Source: Nereocystis luetkeana
Taxonomy: Eukaryota > Sar > Phaeophyceae > Laminariales > Laminariaceae
Assembly: GCA_031213475.1 (NCBI GenBank)
Contig: JARUPZ010000021.1
Location: forward strand, 868,001 to 932,000
Length of the DNA: 64,000 nt
Direction of reading: 5' to 3'
Below are positions 24,901 through 33,178 of the stretch, in pieces. Every line of letters starts with the position of its first letter. Positions within the stretch are counted from its first letter, which is position 1. The notes under the pieces are model-generated. The model worked only from the letters and a program-made list of their open reading frames with translations, was not told the origin of the DNA and searched no databases. The position numbers and the translations under genes were made by a program.

Positions 24901-27900
24901 CCGAGCCCGCCAACCAATCAACGAACCAACCATGATTTGGCGGGAATTGACGCCTAGATAATAGTTGAGTGGCGAAGTATGTCAGCACACTGTCTTACCG
25001 GTACATTGTAGTGTTATACCTTGGTAGTAATTTACCAACGAAAAATCAAAGTCGAGATACAAAACGCACCACGCTAGATAGAGGTACGCAAGACTCTTGC
25101 AAAGTACCGCACGCAACTACTACGGAAATGGTGGTATAGCAGTTATAATAGTAGATTTACAGTAAGCGTGGGTCGGTTGGTGTTCTGAAATAGACGATGT
25201 TGGACAGCTCTAGGGACCACGCGCGACCTCCGCAAGAAGTACGCCCCTGTTTTCCTGGGAGTTTCTTTCGTTACGCTTTATTGGCGGGAGGACTATGAGC
25301 AATAGAAACGATCTCGCAGCACCTTTCTAGCCGTAGCTTTTACATGTAAAACACCAACTGTAATAGCTAGCCAACTAATAAATAGTCGCCGACTTACAGT
25401 CAGCCAACTTGAAGCCTTAGTGTTCGAGGATTAACATAGCACGGCTACAAGCAACGGGCGAGGGTGGATGGAGAGCGAGATAAGGGTGATAGAAGCGCGC
25501 TCGTTTGCGACTCAACGCCATCAACACAACCAAAACAATATACGGGTACACCAACGAGGGTCGCAAAAACGCACCGAAAACGCCTGACTCCAACATACAC
25601 CCGTACGAAAGCTCGCAGCCCCGCCACTGCCCGCACGGCTACTTTCCACTCCCGCGGTGATATGAGGAGAAGTGACCACGTACTGTGGCTAGCTTATCCA
25701 ATACAACTAGCAATACTATTGTGACATGACAAACTATCCATGCAGAACGCATTCGCCATTACTCCTCGTGTTGTGACACGGCTCATGGTATTCGTTGCTG
25801 TCACTTTGTCACTGTTGTTGCGATGACGAACTACAGCAGTAGCTATGTTTATGCAACCTTTATTACTGCAGCAACCACTACTATTAAAGTACTATGATAC
25901 TACTGTATTATTACAGCTACTTGTACTATTATACTACTACGACTACTACTGCTACTACCCGACTACTACTATTATACTACTGCCATACCACTGCTGCTGC
26001 TGCTGCTGCTACTACTACTACTACTACTGGTATTGCTGCTACTCATACTACCGTGACATTGCTATCGTGAGATGGAGATGTGGGAGTAACTGACCATGTT
26101 GCTGAGAATTGGCGCGGCGACCCTTTTGGTGGGATACACCCTAAGGAACGTCGACGCCAGTGTCACGTATCTGTCAACAGGAAATAGGCGCCCAGAAAAC
26201 GACGGGGTGCGATGTGATGTTGCGTGATGGTAAGCGATGCGGTATGATGTGATGCAATGTGATATGATATAATAGGATACCTCGCAGTATGATATGATAT
26301 GATAAGGATATAGTACGATACGATATTATATGAGATTATATGACATGACATGATGTGAAATGAAATGGTGTGATGTACTCTTTTGTTCTTGCATTCCCGC
26401 CGGAGATCTGGTAGTGTCATTATTGCGGGCAATTGGTTGGAAAAACCTTCGCGTTCAGTTGGTGGAATTTTTGTCGGCGGCTGTCGGTAGTCTTGTTTCA
26501 TAAACATTTAACGATTCATTTGACGGTTACATTGTAACGTTCCGTACCTGATGGGGGTGGACCCATTGGAAGATGCCGCCGCCAGCTGAGGATCCTTCTC
26601 GAGAGTGAACAGAAATACCTGCAGACCGCAGACAGAGGTTGTCAACACGCGGTGGGTTCGCCAGCGATGCGGGGAGCGGCTAAGAGCGGAAAGAAGCATG
26701 CAAAAATCAGCGCAGAAACCATCACTACTACAGGGATGTATGTGTATACCCGATGTGCGGTTCTCGTCCGTTTCTGAATTCAGACGCGTCTTGCTGCATA
26801 ATTGTCGCACATGCGTCAACAGTCAGTTCGACCGATTGAGAGGTCGATACCCAGCTTTGCAAGTCGCGTGCTACGTCGGCCGTGCGTGTTCTACCTTCCT
26901 TGCAAAGGATATAGGTATAACAGACCAGTGACTGCCCAGGTGAGTGAAAGGGGCATCAGCGATATCACCAGGACCCGCTGCGTACTGGGCACTATGGATA
27001 GGCGTTAGTTCTCGAGTTGCTGCCCGGTGCTCGACACACGGGATGTTCGGCACAGGCGCAGCACGACGATACGTTCCCGAATTACAGTAGTTCTGCGGTC
27101 GCCCGCCAGAGAGCTTCGTTGTAAGGTCCATACTGGTGCATGACTACGGCAGTAGACGACATGTCTTCTACAGTAGTACATTGTCCAAATGCAAGGCGGG
27201 CAGCTGGCAGGGCAGCGAGCGATTGGCAGAATGGCCTAGCAACAGAGCGGACTTCACCACTTACTGGGCACGATGGTTGAGGGTCACTGTCTACGGTCTA
27301 CGATACGAATACGAACACAAACAACATAACTGACCCTAACCCTGAGCCAATTAGACCTAATCAACCATTGGTTAGCATCAGTCCCTTCGTCTCGTACACA
27401 GAGGTGTGCTTCAACCATAGTGTCGAACAACTGGTGAACTCTACCGAAGCGACAGGACATCCGTTACCCGTTACCAGTCACCCGTTCGACAGTAGTATTC
27501 GCGGGTAACATGTCGCCCACATCATTATGCTTGCTATTTTGACACTTGCCACTTTGAGAAGTTTACACTTGGTTCACACGTCGGACAGATCAGATAGATC
27601 AGATAGATCATGCTAAAGCTCATGATCGAGATATTTCAGAGAAGATATTTTCCTGATCTGTACGATCTACTCCGAAGCTCATGTTTCTGGGTGGGAGTCG
27701 TATAATCTGCATGAGCTACTTTGTAAGACCTATGCCAATGGAAACGCGAAGTTCGAAAGTTTTTTTTCAAATATATCGCTTTAAAAAAGCAGCCGAACAT
27801 TTTCACGTACCGCCGCTGTGGGGAAAAAAGAGAAAAAAGTTTGATTTTTTCATTTTTTTCCCCCAACGGCTGCAGGCGGCGCAATTTATGTTTTCCTGTT

Positions 27901-30032
27901 TGCAAATTGTCAACACGGTGATCGAAACCAGCTCGTGCGACGATCGACGCTCGATCTCGACATAGACTCAGCCCACGGCCAACCCGCTCGGTATCTGGCA
28001 AGCCCAACGAAGATAGATGACGGCCTCGAAGATATCAGGTGGATCCATGGTCTAAGGGGCGAGAGCTTGCCGGCGGCGTCCTACGATATCCTCCCAAACC
28101 TTAAAAAAAGTCTATTTTTTGCCATTCGAGACGGATGGAGAAGTTTTGTCTTCTGTTTTGTGCAAACCAGCGGCCAAATGTATTTTTATCATGCGCCTGA
28201 TCAGCTCCCGCCACATGACACCGGCCATGGTGTGAAGACGGTGACCCTAGGGTGGGTCGGAGCCCCTAACGAGCGCACTCCGTTCAGAATTCGTGACGCA
28301 ATCGTTGGTTTTGTTGATCGATGTCTGTCGAGGACTCGGAATCTCGCCGCTTTGAACCAAAGATCGGCCTGAGTTTTTCTCAAGCCGATGTTGGCCCAAC
28401 ATCGGCCCCAGATTAGCTTTTTTTGGGCTTTTCCAAAAGTTGGGAACTTTTTTTTTGTTTTTAGGTGGCCCATAGGAAGCGTGTTCTGAATTGTTTTGGC
28501 GGGTATCTTTGAAATTCAAACTTTTTATTGCAACTTCGCTGTACCATTGGCATAGGTCTAATGACGTAAGGACATGTTGGGTATGGTCACTGGGCTGGGT
28601 CCGTACTACGGCTGTTCGCGTAGTCTACTACCGTATAGATATCCTACACAAGATATCATAACGTTAGGTTAGGATCTAGATAATCTACAGTAAATGGTGA
28701 TCTGTCTGGGCTGTGCACTCGTTGGAACGCTTGTCTCCTCTCACCGCACACCGCCCACTGCCAGTGTTGTGAACCGAAAACCGAAACTCGTTTTTTTTGG
28801 TCGGTTTTTTGTCGGTTTTTCCAACCGAAAACCGACTTTTATTTGTCGGTTTTTCGGTTGGAAAAATAAACCGAAACCGGAGAACCGACTCGGTTTTTCT
28901 CGGTCGGTTTTTTCCCCTGTCCCCTACCCCAATAAAGCCTTTGTATCTGTATGGAAACCCCTTTAATTTTTTTGGATACATGCGCCACACGCGACACAGC
29001 CAGCACACAGCCCATAGCCAGCACGCAGCCCACATCTCGCAACAGCATAACAGTACGTATCGCCGCACGGCACACAGAAGCACAGCAGTGGCAGCAGGCA
29101 GCAGCTGTCGCACACAGGGCACAGGGCACTGTTCGCCGCGAGACTGCGAGGGGTAAATCATGTCGAATGCAGACGGCAGCGCCGGCTTCTTCGTTTGCTG
29201 CACAGCTGTCGCACTGCGACAGTCGCCCTCAGCCTACAATAATGCTTCTTCGTCTTCACAGCCCCCCCTTAAGCAACGTAAATTTTCTCATGGCTCATGG
29301 CGTTATTATAGCTGTATGCTGCAAGTTGTGTCTTCACAATCCACAAAAAGGTTATTATTGCAGCAACTAACTGCTGTATCTGTAATTATTGTCTGCTGCA
29401 AAATATAAAAACTAGCACGTCTGACGGGCCCCGTCTGACGTACCACAGTATGATGATAGCTTATGTCGGCCTGTACCGTCTGGCGCAGCAGACGCAGGTA
29501 CTGCAGGAGGGCCATTTAAGGGTCAATCTTAACGAGGGTTGTTTTTTAGGTTTATTTCAGTAAATTCACGAAATAACACCATACGATCATATGTCACATC
29601 ATGCCACCACATGCACATCGAACCCTTCAAAACACTGCCATTTAATTGGGTTTGACGAGAAACCGACCGAGAAACCGACCGAGAAATCTTCGGTTTCGGT
29701 TTCGATTTTGTTCGGTTTAAACAGACCGAAACCGACCGACGTTTTGGGGAAAAACCGAAAAACCGACCGAACCACTTTTCACTTTCGGTTCACAACATAA
29801 CCGCCACCATTCTCAAGTCCCAAAGGCCAAAGGGTAACTATCCCGCCGCGTCAGCAGGTTGGTAGTTTCATTCATGAATGTTCATTATTCATGAATAATG
29901 AAAGTAGCAGTATGCCGGCAAACATCTCACCTCGTGACCGTTCTTGCTCAGTTGCTGCACGAGCGATGCCATCCGTCTCGAGACCCCGTCGACAGCCGGT
30001 GGTATGGAGTGGCTATAGATGGCGATTTTCAT
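9787..30032 (-). CDS. Family 4 glycosyltransferase, SQD2-like, 13-exon gene (462 aa)
   Basis: A GT-B fold retaining glycosyltransferase that uses a nucleotide-sugar donor. Its closest known type is the sulfoquinovosyl/phosphatidyl-inositol mannosyl GT4 group, so a lipid acceptor is plausible, but donor and acceptor are not shown by the sequence. Coding exons on the minus strand: 29931-30032, 26548-26618, 26095-26170, 24574-24711, 24064-24177, 22069-22151, 21669-21753, 19138-19272, 17152-17263, 16887-16963, 13933-14046, 12595-12669, 9787-9993. Every junction keeps frame. Visible motifs are MKIAIYSHSIPPAVDGVSRR at the start (acceptor Rossmann loop), HTDVQ, VYVGRFGPEK and ALIGDG. The EX7E donor motif is in ETLGNTVLEAHACGTSVVV. 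The last exon adds a hydrophobic segment (about residues 405-430), predicting a tail anchor. No signal peptide is seen. Introns are 188-3312 bp; intron 6 is GC-AG. An in-frame start 15 codons upstream (30077) is possible. Confidence 0.85.
10100..10445. repeat. Degenerate tandem repeat (gaaaccgatgatagcatgg) in intron 12
   Basis: Units of the form gaaaccga.gatagcatggttggtac appear at irregular spacing of about 50-60 bp. The same core, further decayed, recurs at about 11470-12400. Confidence 0.5.
10827..10928. repeat. MITE (ttaaccctttt family), copy 1
   Basis: About 100 bp with inverted ends: ttaacccttttcgg at the left, cctgaaagggt at the right, and an internal gtccc..tttcgggga / tgtcccc pair. 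Related copies at about 35008-35095, 47140-47248 and 54503-54608. Confidence 0.6.
11470..12400. repeat. Degenerate repeat region (aaaccgatgatag, tatcgatatccgatat)
   Basis: A mix of decayed aaaccga.gatagca units and two direct copies (about 11690-11800 and 11890-12090) of a block with catgtatca.atatc, gtatcgaactcgacatcgata and atccgatatc. No coding signal. Confidence 0.45.
12595..12669 (-). CDS. Glycosyltransferase exon 12
   Basis: 25 codons, VQLQSPERVAGDMLRWYRR through VVAK. Acceptor GACAG, donor GTAGAG, phase 0. DMLRWYRRA resembles the C-terminal helix of the family. Confidence 0.7.
12768..12862 (-). repeat. Poly-C-tailed short repeat, family A (truncated)
   Basis: Reverse orientation: G run, gtacagacatgtcatgcatgg, the cgactac-complement block and gcattgtaggg. 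The core left end is replaced by a second G run at 12848-12861. Confidence 0.6.
13103..13230. repeat. Three 42-bp tandem repeats
   Basis: Three nearly perfect units of caatatgacacaaatgatat followed by gacgtgcttcgatatgatat gg. The high identity implies recent amplification. Confidence 0.85.
13353..13456. repeat. TA-MITE (ttacgggggacc family), copy 3
   Basis: Starts ttacgggagacc and ends ccccccgtaa, with TA on both flanks. First of three in tandem within 470 bp. Confidence 0.8.
13499..13670. repeat. TA-MITE, copy 4, composite with internal inverted duplication
   Basis: Both outer ends are intact and TA-flanked, but the element is 172 bp instead of about 105. The right part of one copy runs into a second, inverted copy of the same interior (ttactaacaatattt, then aatattgttagtaa), as if two elements fused head to head. 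Confidence 0.75.
13713..13817. repeat. TA-MITE, copy 5
   Basis: Starts atacggggggcc and ends tctcccgtaa. About 40 bp of its left flank (cgatatgacatgatatacga, then atatagcaaacta) duplicates the left flank of copy 4, so copies 4 and 5 arose by a 214-bp tandem duplication of MITE plus flank. Confidence 0.75.
13933..14046 (-). CDS. Glycosyltransferase exon 11
   Basis: 38 codons, EDGFLFDGMRLSAGEAFLVR through GERGRKK. Acceptor GTGCAG, donor GTACGC, phase 0. Matches the post-EX7E segment of GT4 proteins. Confidence 0.8.
15015..15124. repeat. TA-MITE, copy 6
   Basis: Starts ttacgggggaccatag and ends ggtcgcccgtaa. The flanks are TG and TA, so the duplication is partly decayed. Confidence 0.7.
15417..16248 (+). 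mobile_element. 832-bp PIF/Harbinger-like non-autonomous element, copy 1
   Basis: Terminal inverted repeats gacctatgccaatgg...ccattggcataggtc, extended imperfectly by a subterminal gcgaagtt/aacttcgc pair, flanked by a TTA target duplication (15414-15416 and 16249-16251). The size and 3-bp TWA duplication suggest the PIF/Harbinger group, but no transposase domain is seen. An open frame of about 145 codons (about 15627-16064) is conserved in copy 2. It has no early ATG and no recognised domain. The element sits in intron 10 of the glycosyltransferase. Confidence 0.75.
16887..16963 (-). CDS. Glycosyltransferase exon 10
   Basis: 77 nt, (V)LEAHACGTSVVVPKAQGF through DTVDHE. Acceptor CCCCAG, donor GTGCGG. 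Carries the second Glu of EX7E. Translation stays open past the donor, but only this cut joins in frame to EDGFLFDG. Confidence 0.85.
17152..17263 (-). CDS. Glycosyltransferase exon 9
   Basis: 112 nt, GGVYCRPGFLGHEDLAPVYA through CSHFETLGNT plus G. Acceptor CAATAG, donor GTGAGT. Carries the first Glu of the EX7E motif. Confidence 0.87.
17389..17456 (-). repeat. Poly-C-tailed short repeat, family A (3' fragment)
   Basis: G run, tgtactcgatagga, tgtactcgatctcatcatgg. Only the tail end of the family is present. It follows the G-rich tract beginning near 17320. Confidence 0.6.
17497..17607. repeat. Inverted-repeat MITE (gtaccactctgttcg)
   Basis: Left end gtaccactctgttcgaaa, right end tttcgggacagagtggtac, with repeated acatttcg.ggtcaatcgaa units inside. 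A related element lies at 21509-21637. Confidence 0.65.
18120..18252. repeat. CAC/CAT trinucleotide tract
   Basis: Interrupted accaccaccacc and atcaacatcacc runs in intron 8. They continue beyond the inserted GGGTC MITE to about 18600, so the MITE landed inside the tract. Confidence 0.65.
18253..18463. repeat. MITE with internal GGGTC repeats, copy 2
   Basis: Left end gggttagtcacgg, right end cccatgaagagccctgacta. Eight consecutive GGGTC-type pentamers and the shared gtcaggaggttttcaa. Homologous to 5513-5708. Confidence 0.65.
19138..19272 (-). CDS. Glycosyltransferase exon 8
   Basis: 45 codons, RIDQLLAMCGSVDG, then ALIGDGAMRSRL, ending QGNRRTR. Acceptor GAAAG, donor GTAAGC, phase 0. An earlier GT in the exon would shift the frame, which decided the boundary. 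Confidence 0.8.
20165..20665. repeat. Minisatellite, 12-bp unit (aggggttgcaat)
   Basis: About 40 units of (a/c)aggggttgc(a/c)at, mutable at two or three positions, in glycosyltransferase intron 7. A three-unit stretch of the same motif is at about 50120-50160. Confidence 0.85.
21509..21637. repeat. Inverted-repeat MITE (cgctctgttcgga)
   Basis: Starts accgctctgttcggaaatac and ends agtccgaacagagcg, with an internal inverted pair gtatttccgaacc. It ends 31 bp beyond exon 7 of the glycosyltransferase. Confidence 0.6.
21669..21753 (-). CDS. Glycosyltransferase exon 7
   Basis: 85 nt, NAEVRNRLTFGNPE through VYVGRFGPEK, after a strong polypyrimidine acceptor (13 T then GCAG); donor GTGCTT. Carries the VGRFGPEK hallmark of the donor domain. 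Confidence 0.88.
22069..22151 (-). CDS. Glycosyltransferase exon 6 (GC donor)
   Basis: 83 nt, KKLAQRGVSSDHIMKTGVAV through LFRPGA plus AG. The donor is AAG^GCAAGA. No GT donor near the end keeps the frame, and the GC donor joins to exon 7 as AG+C (Ser), giving RPGASNAEVRNRL, which fits the family. Confidence 0.8.
22770..22830. repeat. GGT/GCT trinucleotide tract
   Basis: gtggtggtggt followed by about eight GCT units and ctactgctgctg. Intronic. Scattered gctactgct strings continue to 23160. Confidence 0.7.
23766..24052. repeat. AACAAG minisatellite next to the exon 5 donor
   Basis: About 290 bp made almost wholly of aacaag / aacaac / aagaag units. On the transcribed (minus) sense this is a pyrimidine-rich ttcttgttcttg tract beginning about 12 nt after the 5' splice site of glycosyltransferase exon 5. 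It produces spurious open frames rich in Leu/Phe or Thr/Arg. Confidence 0.85.
24064..24177 (-). CDS. Glycosyltransferase exon 5
   Basis: 38 codons, ELLSEMRVWPIVGF through LDSCATTSPSFK, between acceptor CTTCAG and donor GTACCT. Phase 0. An AACAAG array starts about 12 bp beyond the donor. Confidence 0.85.
24200..24480. repeat. Degenerate GGGAC pentamer/decamer repeat in intron 4
   Basis: cgggacgggatatgac-type units fill most of this 396-bp intron, between exons 4 and 5 of the glycosyltransferase. Confidence 0.65.
24574..24711 (-). CDS. Glycosyltransferase exon 4
   Basis: 46 codons, MLVLDVMRREKPDVMHCT through VVGSVHTDVQ, between acceptor TTTCAG and donor GTGCCC. Phase 0 on both sides. Its acceptor border has a degraded copy about 60 bp upstream in the intron. 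Confidence 0.88.
25845..26050. repeat. CTA/CTG trinucleotide-rich tract
   Basis: Interrupted ctactactact and ctgctgctgctg runs ending about 45 bp before exon 3 of the glycosyltransferase on the donor side. Confidence 0.65.
26095..26170 (-). CDS. Glycosyltransferase exon 3
   Basis: 76 nt, YVTLASTFLRVYPTKR...LSNM, between acceptor GACAG and donor GTCAGT. Starts in phase 2, ends in phase 0. Confidence 0.8.
26205..26370. repeat. Degenerate gatatgat repeat in intron 2
   Basis: tgatgtgatatgatat-like units fill the short intron between exons 2 and 3. The sequence resembles the 13.1-kb gatatgac repeats. Confidence 0.5.
26548..26618 (-). CDS. Glycosyltransferase exon 2
   Basis: 71 nt, VFLFTLEKDPQ...STPI plus AG, between acceptor CTGCAG and donor GTACGG. 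Ends in phase 2. Continues the first Rossmann half. Confidence 0.8.
27328..27430. repeat. Dispersed repeat (taaccctgagccaatcaga), copy 1
   Basis: Contains ccctaaccctgagccaatta, a cgtc.cgtacacag block and tcaaccat. Homologous segments are at 35308-35420 and, reversed, at 45118-45300. Confidence 0.55.
27568..27720. repeat. Dispersed GATC-rich repeat, copy 1
   Basis: cgtcggacagatcagatag, then gatcatgctaaagctcatgat and cccaaaagc-like end ggtgggagtcgtataatctg. Related copies at about 34815-35000, 36668-36935 (reverse), 40768-40995 and 50318-50535. Confidence 0.5.
27727..28558 (+). mobile_element. 832-bp PIF/Harbinger-like non-autonomous element, copy 2
   Basis: Same length, orientation and termini as the copy at 15417-16248, flanked by TAA duplications (27724-27726 and 28559-28561). 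The two copies differ at only scattered bases. The shared 145-codon frame shows about five amino-acid differences. It sits in intron 1 of the glycosyltransferase. Two intact copies 12 kb apart in the same gene point to recent activity by a transposase encoded elsewhere. Confidence 0.78.
28763..28915. repeat. Inverted-repeat element of AACCGAAA/TTTCGGTT units, copy 1
   Basis: Starts gttgtgaaccgaaaaccg; the interior alternates accgaaaacc and ggtcggtttttc so that it can fold on itself many ways. A reverse copy is at 29655-29800. Confidence 0.6.
29655..29800. repeat. Inverted-repeat element of AACCGAAA/TTTCGGTT units, copy 2
   Basis: Ends ctttcggttcacaacat, the complement of the start of copy 1. 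The two copies are in opposite orientation about 0.9 kb apart in glycosyltransferase intron 1. Confidence 0.6.
29931..30032 (-). CDS. Glycosyltransferase exon 1
   Basis: 34 codons from ATG (30030-30032) to SKNGHE, then donor GTGAGA. Phase 0. It holds the N-terminal strand and the PPAVDGVSRR loop typical of GT4. The ATG is chosen because MKIAIYSH is where family members usually begin. Confidence 0.85.
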
Positions 30033-32593
30033 ATTCCTCTCGCCTCTGACTAGCGCGTTCGCCAGGCCACAGGACACAACGACACAACAAACAGCCGGCG
30101 CAGTAGATTGACCACAGCGGCAGCAGCAGCAACAGCCGCACCGCGGGTTCTACTACTTTCTATCGGCAGGACCACCGTCTCGTTCCCAAGGCACACCTTC
30201 AGATTGACTGGTCTAGAGAAACGACGTCTGCAGATACCCAGCCCGGTCTCCCGAGAGGCAGGCTTTACAGGCCTTCAAACTATCGAGACTTCCTTGCTCT
30301 ACAGCCGCTGGTGCTACCAGCGTCTGTGCCCTGCTTGTGACCGACGACCAAGACGTCCTCGTAGGGTCCCGAATCAGGCTTTGAGCACCCGAGCACATGC
30401 ACTGAGCTGTTGGGGTTCGAGTTGGACTCTGTGATGGTGGGATGGTGTCTCGAGCGTACTCCTGGTTGAGTGGCAAGGTCAATGTTGCGTAAGGAGAGAG
30501 CGTGAACCTCTACTGGTGTAATTCACTTCTGACGTAATATCGGTGTTCCACCAGGCTCTCCGAGGCATGTCTGAGACAGGGAGTCGTAAGCATGACAGAA
30601 GCACACAAATAGCAAGTTGTGTTTGATTAAAAAAAATGCTTCTGAATTGAATGCCATCGTTTGCGAGAGCCCATGTCACCTACTATGTACCAGGTATACC
30701 AGTACCATGTGTACGAGTTGTGACTGAATCAGACCAATGATCAAAGCCGGCACCTGAACGAGGCACCCTCATACCGCAACGGCGGCGGTTGTACCTGCCT
30801 GGTACTCCTCACTCCTCTCCAATACCATGCGACAGGAAATTTGAAATTATTTTTGAAAATCATTCATCAACTGAAAGCAGTCACAAGTGCTACTATTAAT
30901 ATTAATACTACAGCAGTACGAGATACGAGTTCGTATGATACATCAGACATCGCTCGTACCAGGGTACCCTGGGCACCATGAACAAGGACCAATACTCGTA
31001 ATGCTTCCATGTTCGAGTGATCTTCACGTAGCCGTTGCTCCTGCTGCTCTCCACGACCCACGAACCATATCGACACTTCTGGCTGTCTGCCCACGAGGAC
31101 ACGGGTCCACAAGCAAGAAACAACCCCCAGAATTACACTTACTTGTACACTTGAGGCTATTTAGGGGCGCTGACTACGGACTACCAGTACCTGGTACAGG
31201 ATTTGACCATATACACGCCAGCACTGGCTGCCAAGATAAATTTACAACAGCAGTAGTAGTCCGGGGATTGTAATGCAGCGCCTATGAACGGCGTTGATGT
31301 GCTGTTCCCCTGCATATTGCGTTTTGTATGAGGTTGGACGGCTGGACGACGCTGCCAAGAAGTAAAAAGAGCACGGAACAAATTATGCTCATTGACGAGG
31401 TGTTCCCCTGAGGAATGCATTCAGTATGATGATGATGAGGTTGGACGCGGCTGGAAGACGCTGGCAACAGAAGAGCACATACATCGTAACAAAACTCGGC
31501 GGGGGTTGTTACGTACCAGACAGTCCATAGTCTATAGCCAAGGTTGGTGTCACAAATAAGGTTTCGGCCTTGCTCAGAGAAGACAGGTCTTGTCGGCGGG
31601 CCCATACTGCTGTATATTGCGAGTGAACTCTATAGCCCTCCCGCCCTCGTACGAAGTTCTCGCACAAGAAGAGAGACGTGCAGGAACATATAGAGACAAG
31701 CGCTCACACCGAAATACGGTACTACTCTTGCCGCACAGGTGTACGTAGTAGGTCGTCGTGCAACAACGAACAGCGTGCGACGTGGGCCTGTCGGCCATGT
31801 TTTGAAAATAATTGTATGTCATTCGTAGAAGAAACACAAAAAACAGCAGACGCAACCAACGCCATCATTGTTCTTTATTTCTGTAGGCTGCATGCACGCC
31901 ATAGCAGACAGGAGCGGCGCGCGCGCGGGTAAGTTGCAAACGTATACTACTACGGCACCTCTTTAGCAACCCGACACGATGCTGTGGTTTCTCCACCTTT
32001 TACTGCTGTACATATAATCTGGTGTTGTACTGTTTCGGGGGGGCATGCAGTATGGGCCCGCCAACAATAAACACCTGATCTGAGCAAAACCCTTTGATTC
32101 TTATTAATAGTGGGGCGCCATCTTCGAACAACCTTGAGCATAGGCTATTCTACTGGTAGGATTTGGTGTAGAGTTTACCACTGAGCCGTTTTTTCTCAAC
32201 CCAATTTTCTTAGCGTTCTCCAAAAAATGAGCACTATGTTCTTACTGGGCACTTTCCTATTGGCGGGCCTATACTGTAGTAATACATAGTAATACATGGC
32301 AATCAAAACCCACGATGCACCCAAAAACCATGTGTCCTCCGACAGCAGTATGTCCACACACCCTATTTGGTTATCACTACTATTATAATAATAATGTATG
32401 TTGCCCAGTAGCTGAGTAGCTCCAACCCCCTAAACCGGCCAAGCGGAGTAGTAGTGGTTTGTTTTCCCACAGCGGAGTCATGTCCCGGTAGAGCTATTAC
32501 GTACCTGGTATCACGTTCCTACATGAGGAGCTGCTGTGTATCTCATCCAACCATCCACCTCAAGAACAGTGAACTCGATGAACCATCTCACTA
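30033..32593. other. Intergenic between the glycosyltransferase and ETFDH
   Basis: Must hold the 5' UTR and promoter of the glycosyltransferase near 30.03 kb; no motif was recognised. A diverged direct repeat of about 110 bp (gttcccctg..., then gaggttggacg.ggctgg) is at about 31297-31365 and 31400-31475. A (ac)(gcgcgcgcgg) purine-pyrimidine run is at 31915-31930. No coding sequence was accepted. Confidence 0.4.
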
Positions 32594-32698
32594 TTACGGG
32601 GGGCCATAGTTAATAGGACCTATGGCATACATTAAAACCTATATATTTGACCATTTTTACTAACTGTATTTGGTCCTATTAACTATGGTCCCCCGTAA
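32594..32698. repeat. TA-MITE (ttacgggggacc family), copy 7
   Basis: Starts ttacggggggccatag and ends atggtcccccgtaa with TA on both sides. Intact-looking, 364 bp beyond the ETFDH stop codon. Confidence 0.8.
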
Positions 32699-33061
32699 TA
32701 GGCAAGAAACGAACACCAGATGGGGGGGCAGGAAACAAACACAAAACGGGATTCCAAAACGATTGGGTAGTTCCACAGTCCATTCAGTCCAGGAGCCCCG
32801 CCAGCTAGAAGAAGATGGGCGAAAAAAGTACCCCCCCCCCCCCTAATCGCGGCATGGCCCAGCTGTGTCTCTCTTAAATGATATGCTGCCATCCAATCCG
32901 ATACACTACGGCCGTTTCATGTGCTCTCGCGCGTTCCCAGCTCTACCTCCTAGATGTGGTACGCTGCTCGCTTGCTTTGTGTTGATAATGTGTTGGGTCA
33001 CGACGACTTCTAAACGAAGCGCGTCTACTTACAGCGACTGTTTTCTCGGCACTACGGCCGA

Positions 33062-33178
33062 CTACATGACGGTATACCCCGGGCCTCCCCCACCCTCCGG
33101 CACCGTCCAGTCGATGTACTCCTCGGGCATCTTGATGGAGCAGCACTTGCAGTGGATGCAGTTCTGTGCGTTGATCAC
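33062..33178 (-). CDS. ETFDH: ETFDH exon 13 (4Fe-4S CxxCxxC and C-terminus)
   Basis: 38 codons and [23 protein letters not shown] then [15 protein letters not shown]. Acceptor GCAAG. Cysteines in NCIHCKCC supply the other three ligands; there is one extra adjacent Cys compared with animal proteins. Confidence 0.96.
   Translation of the reverse strand: MINAQNCIHCKCCSIKMPEEYIDWTVPEGGGGPGYTVM

Noticed and set aside
9787-30032. Calling the glycosyltransferase SQD2 outright
   Set aside because: GT4 donor-domain motifs fit, but the C-terminal membrane tail and the HACGTSVVVPKAQGF block do not prove sulfoquinovose transfer, so no symbol was given.
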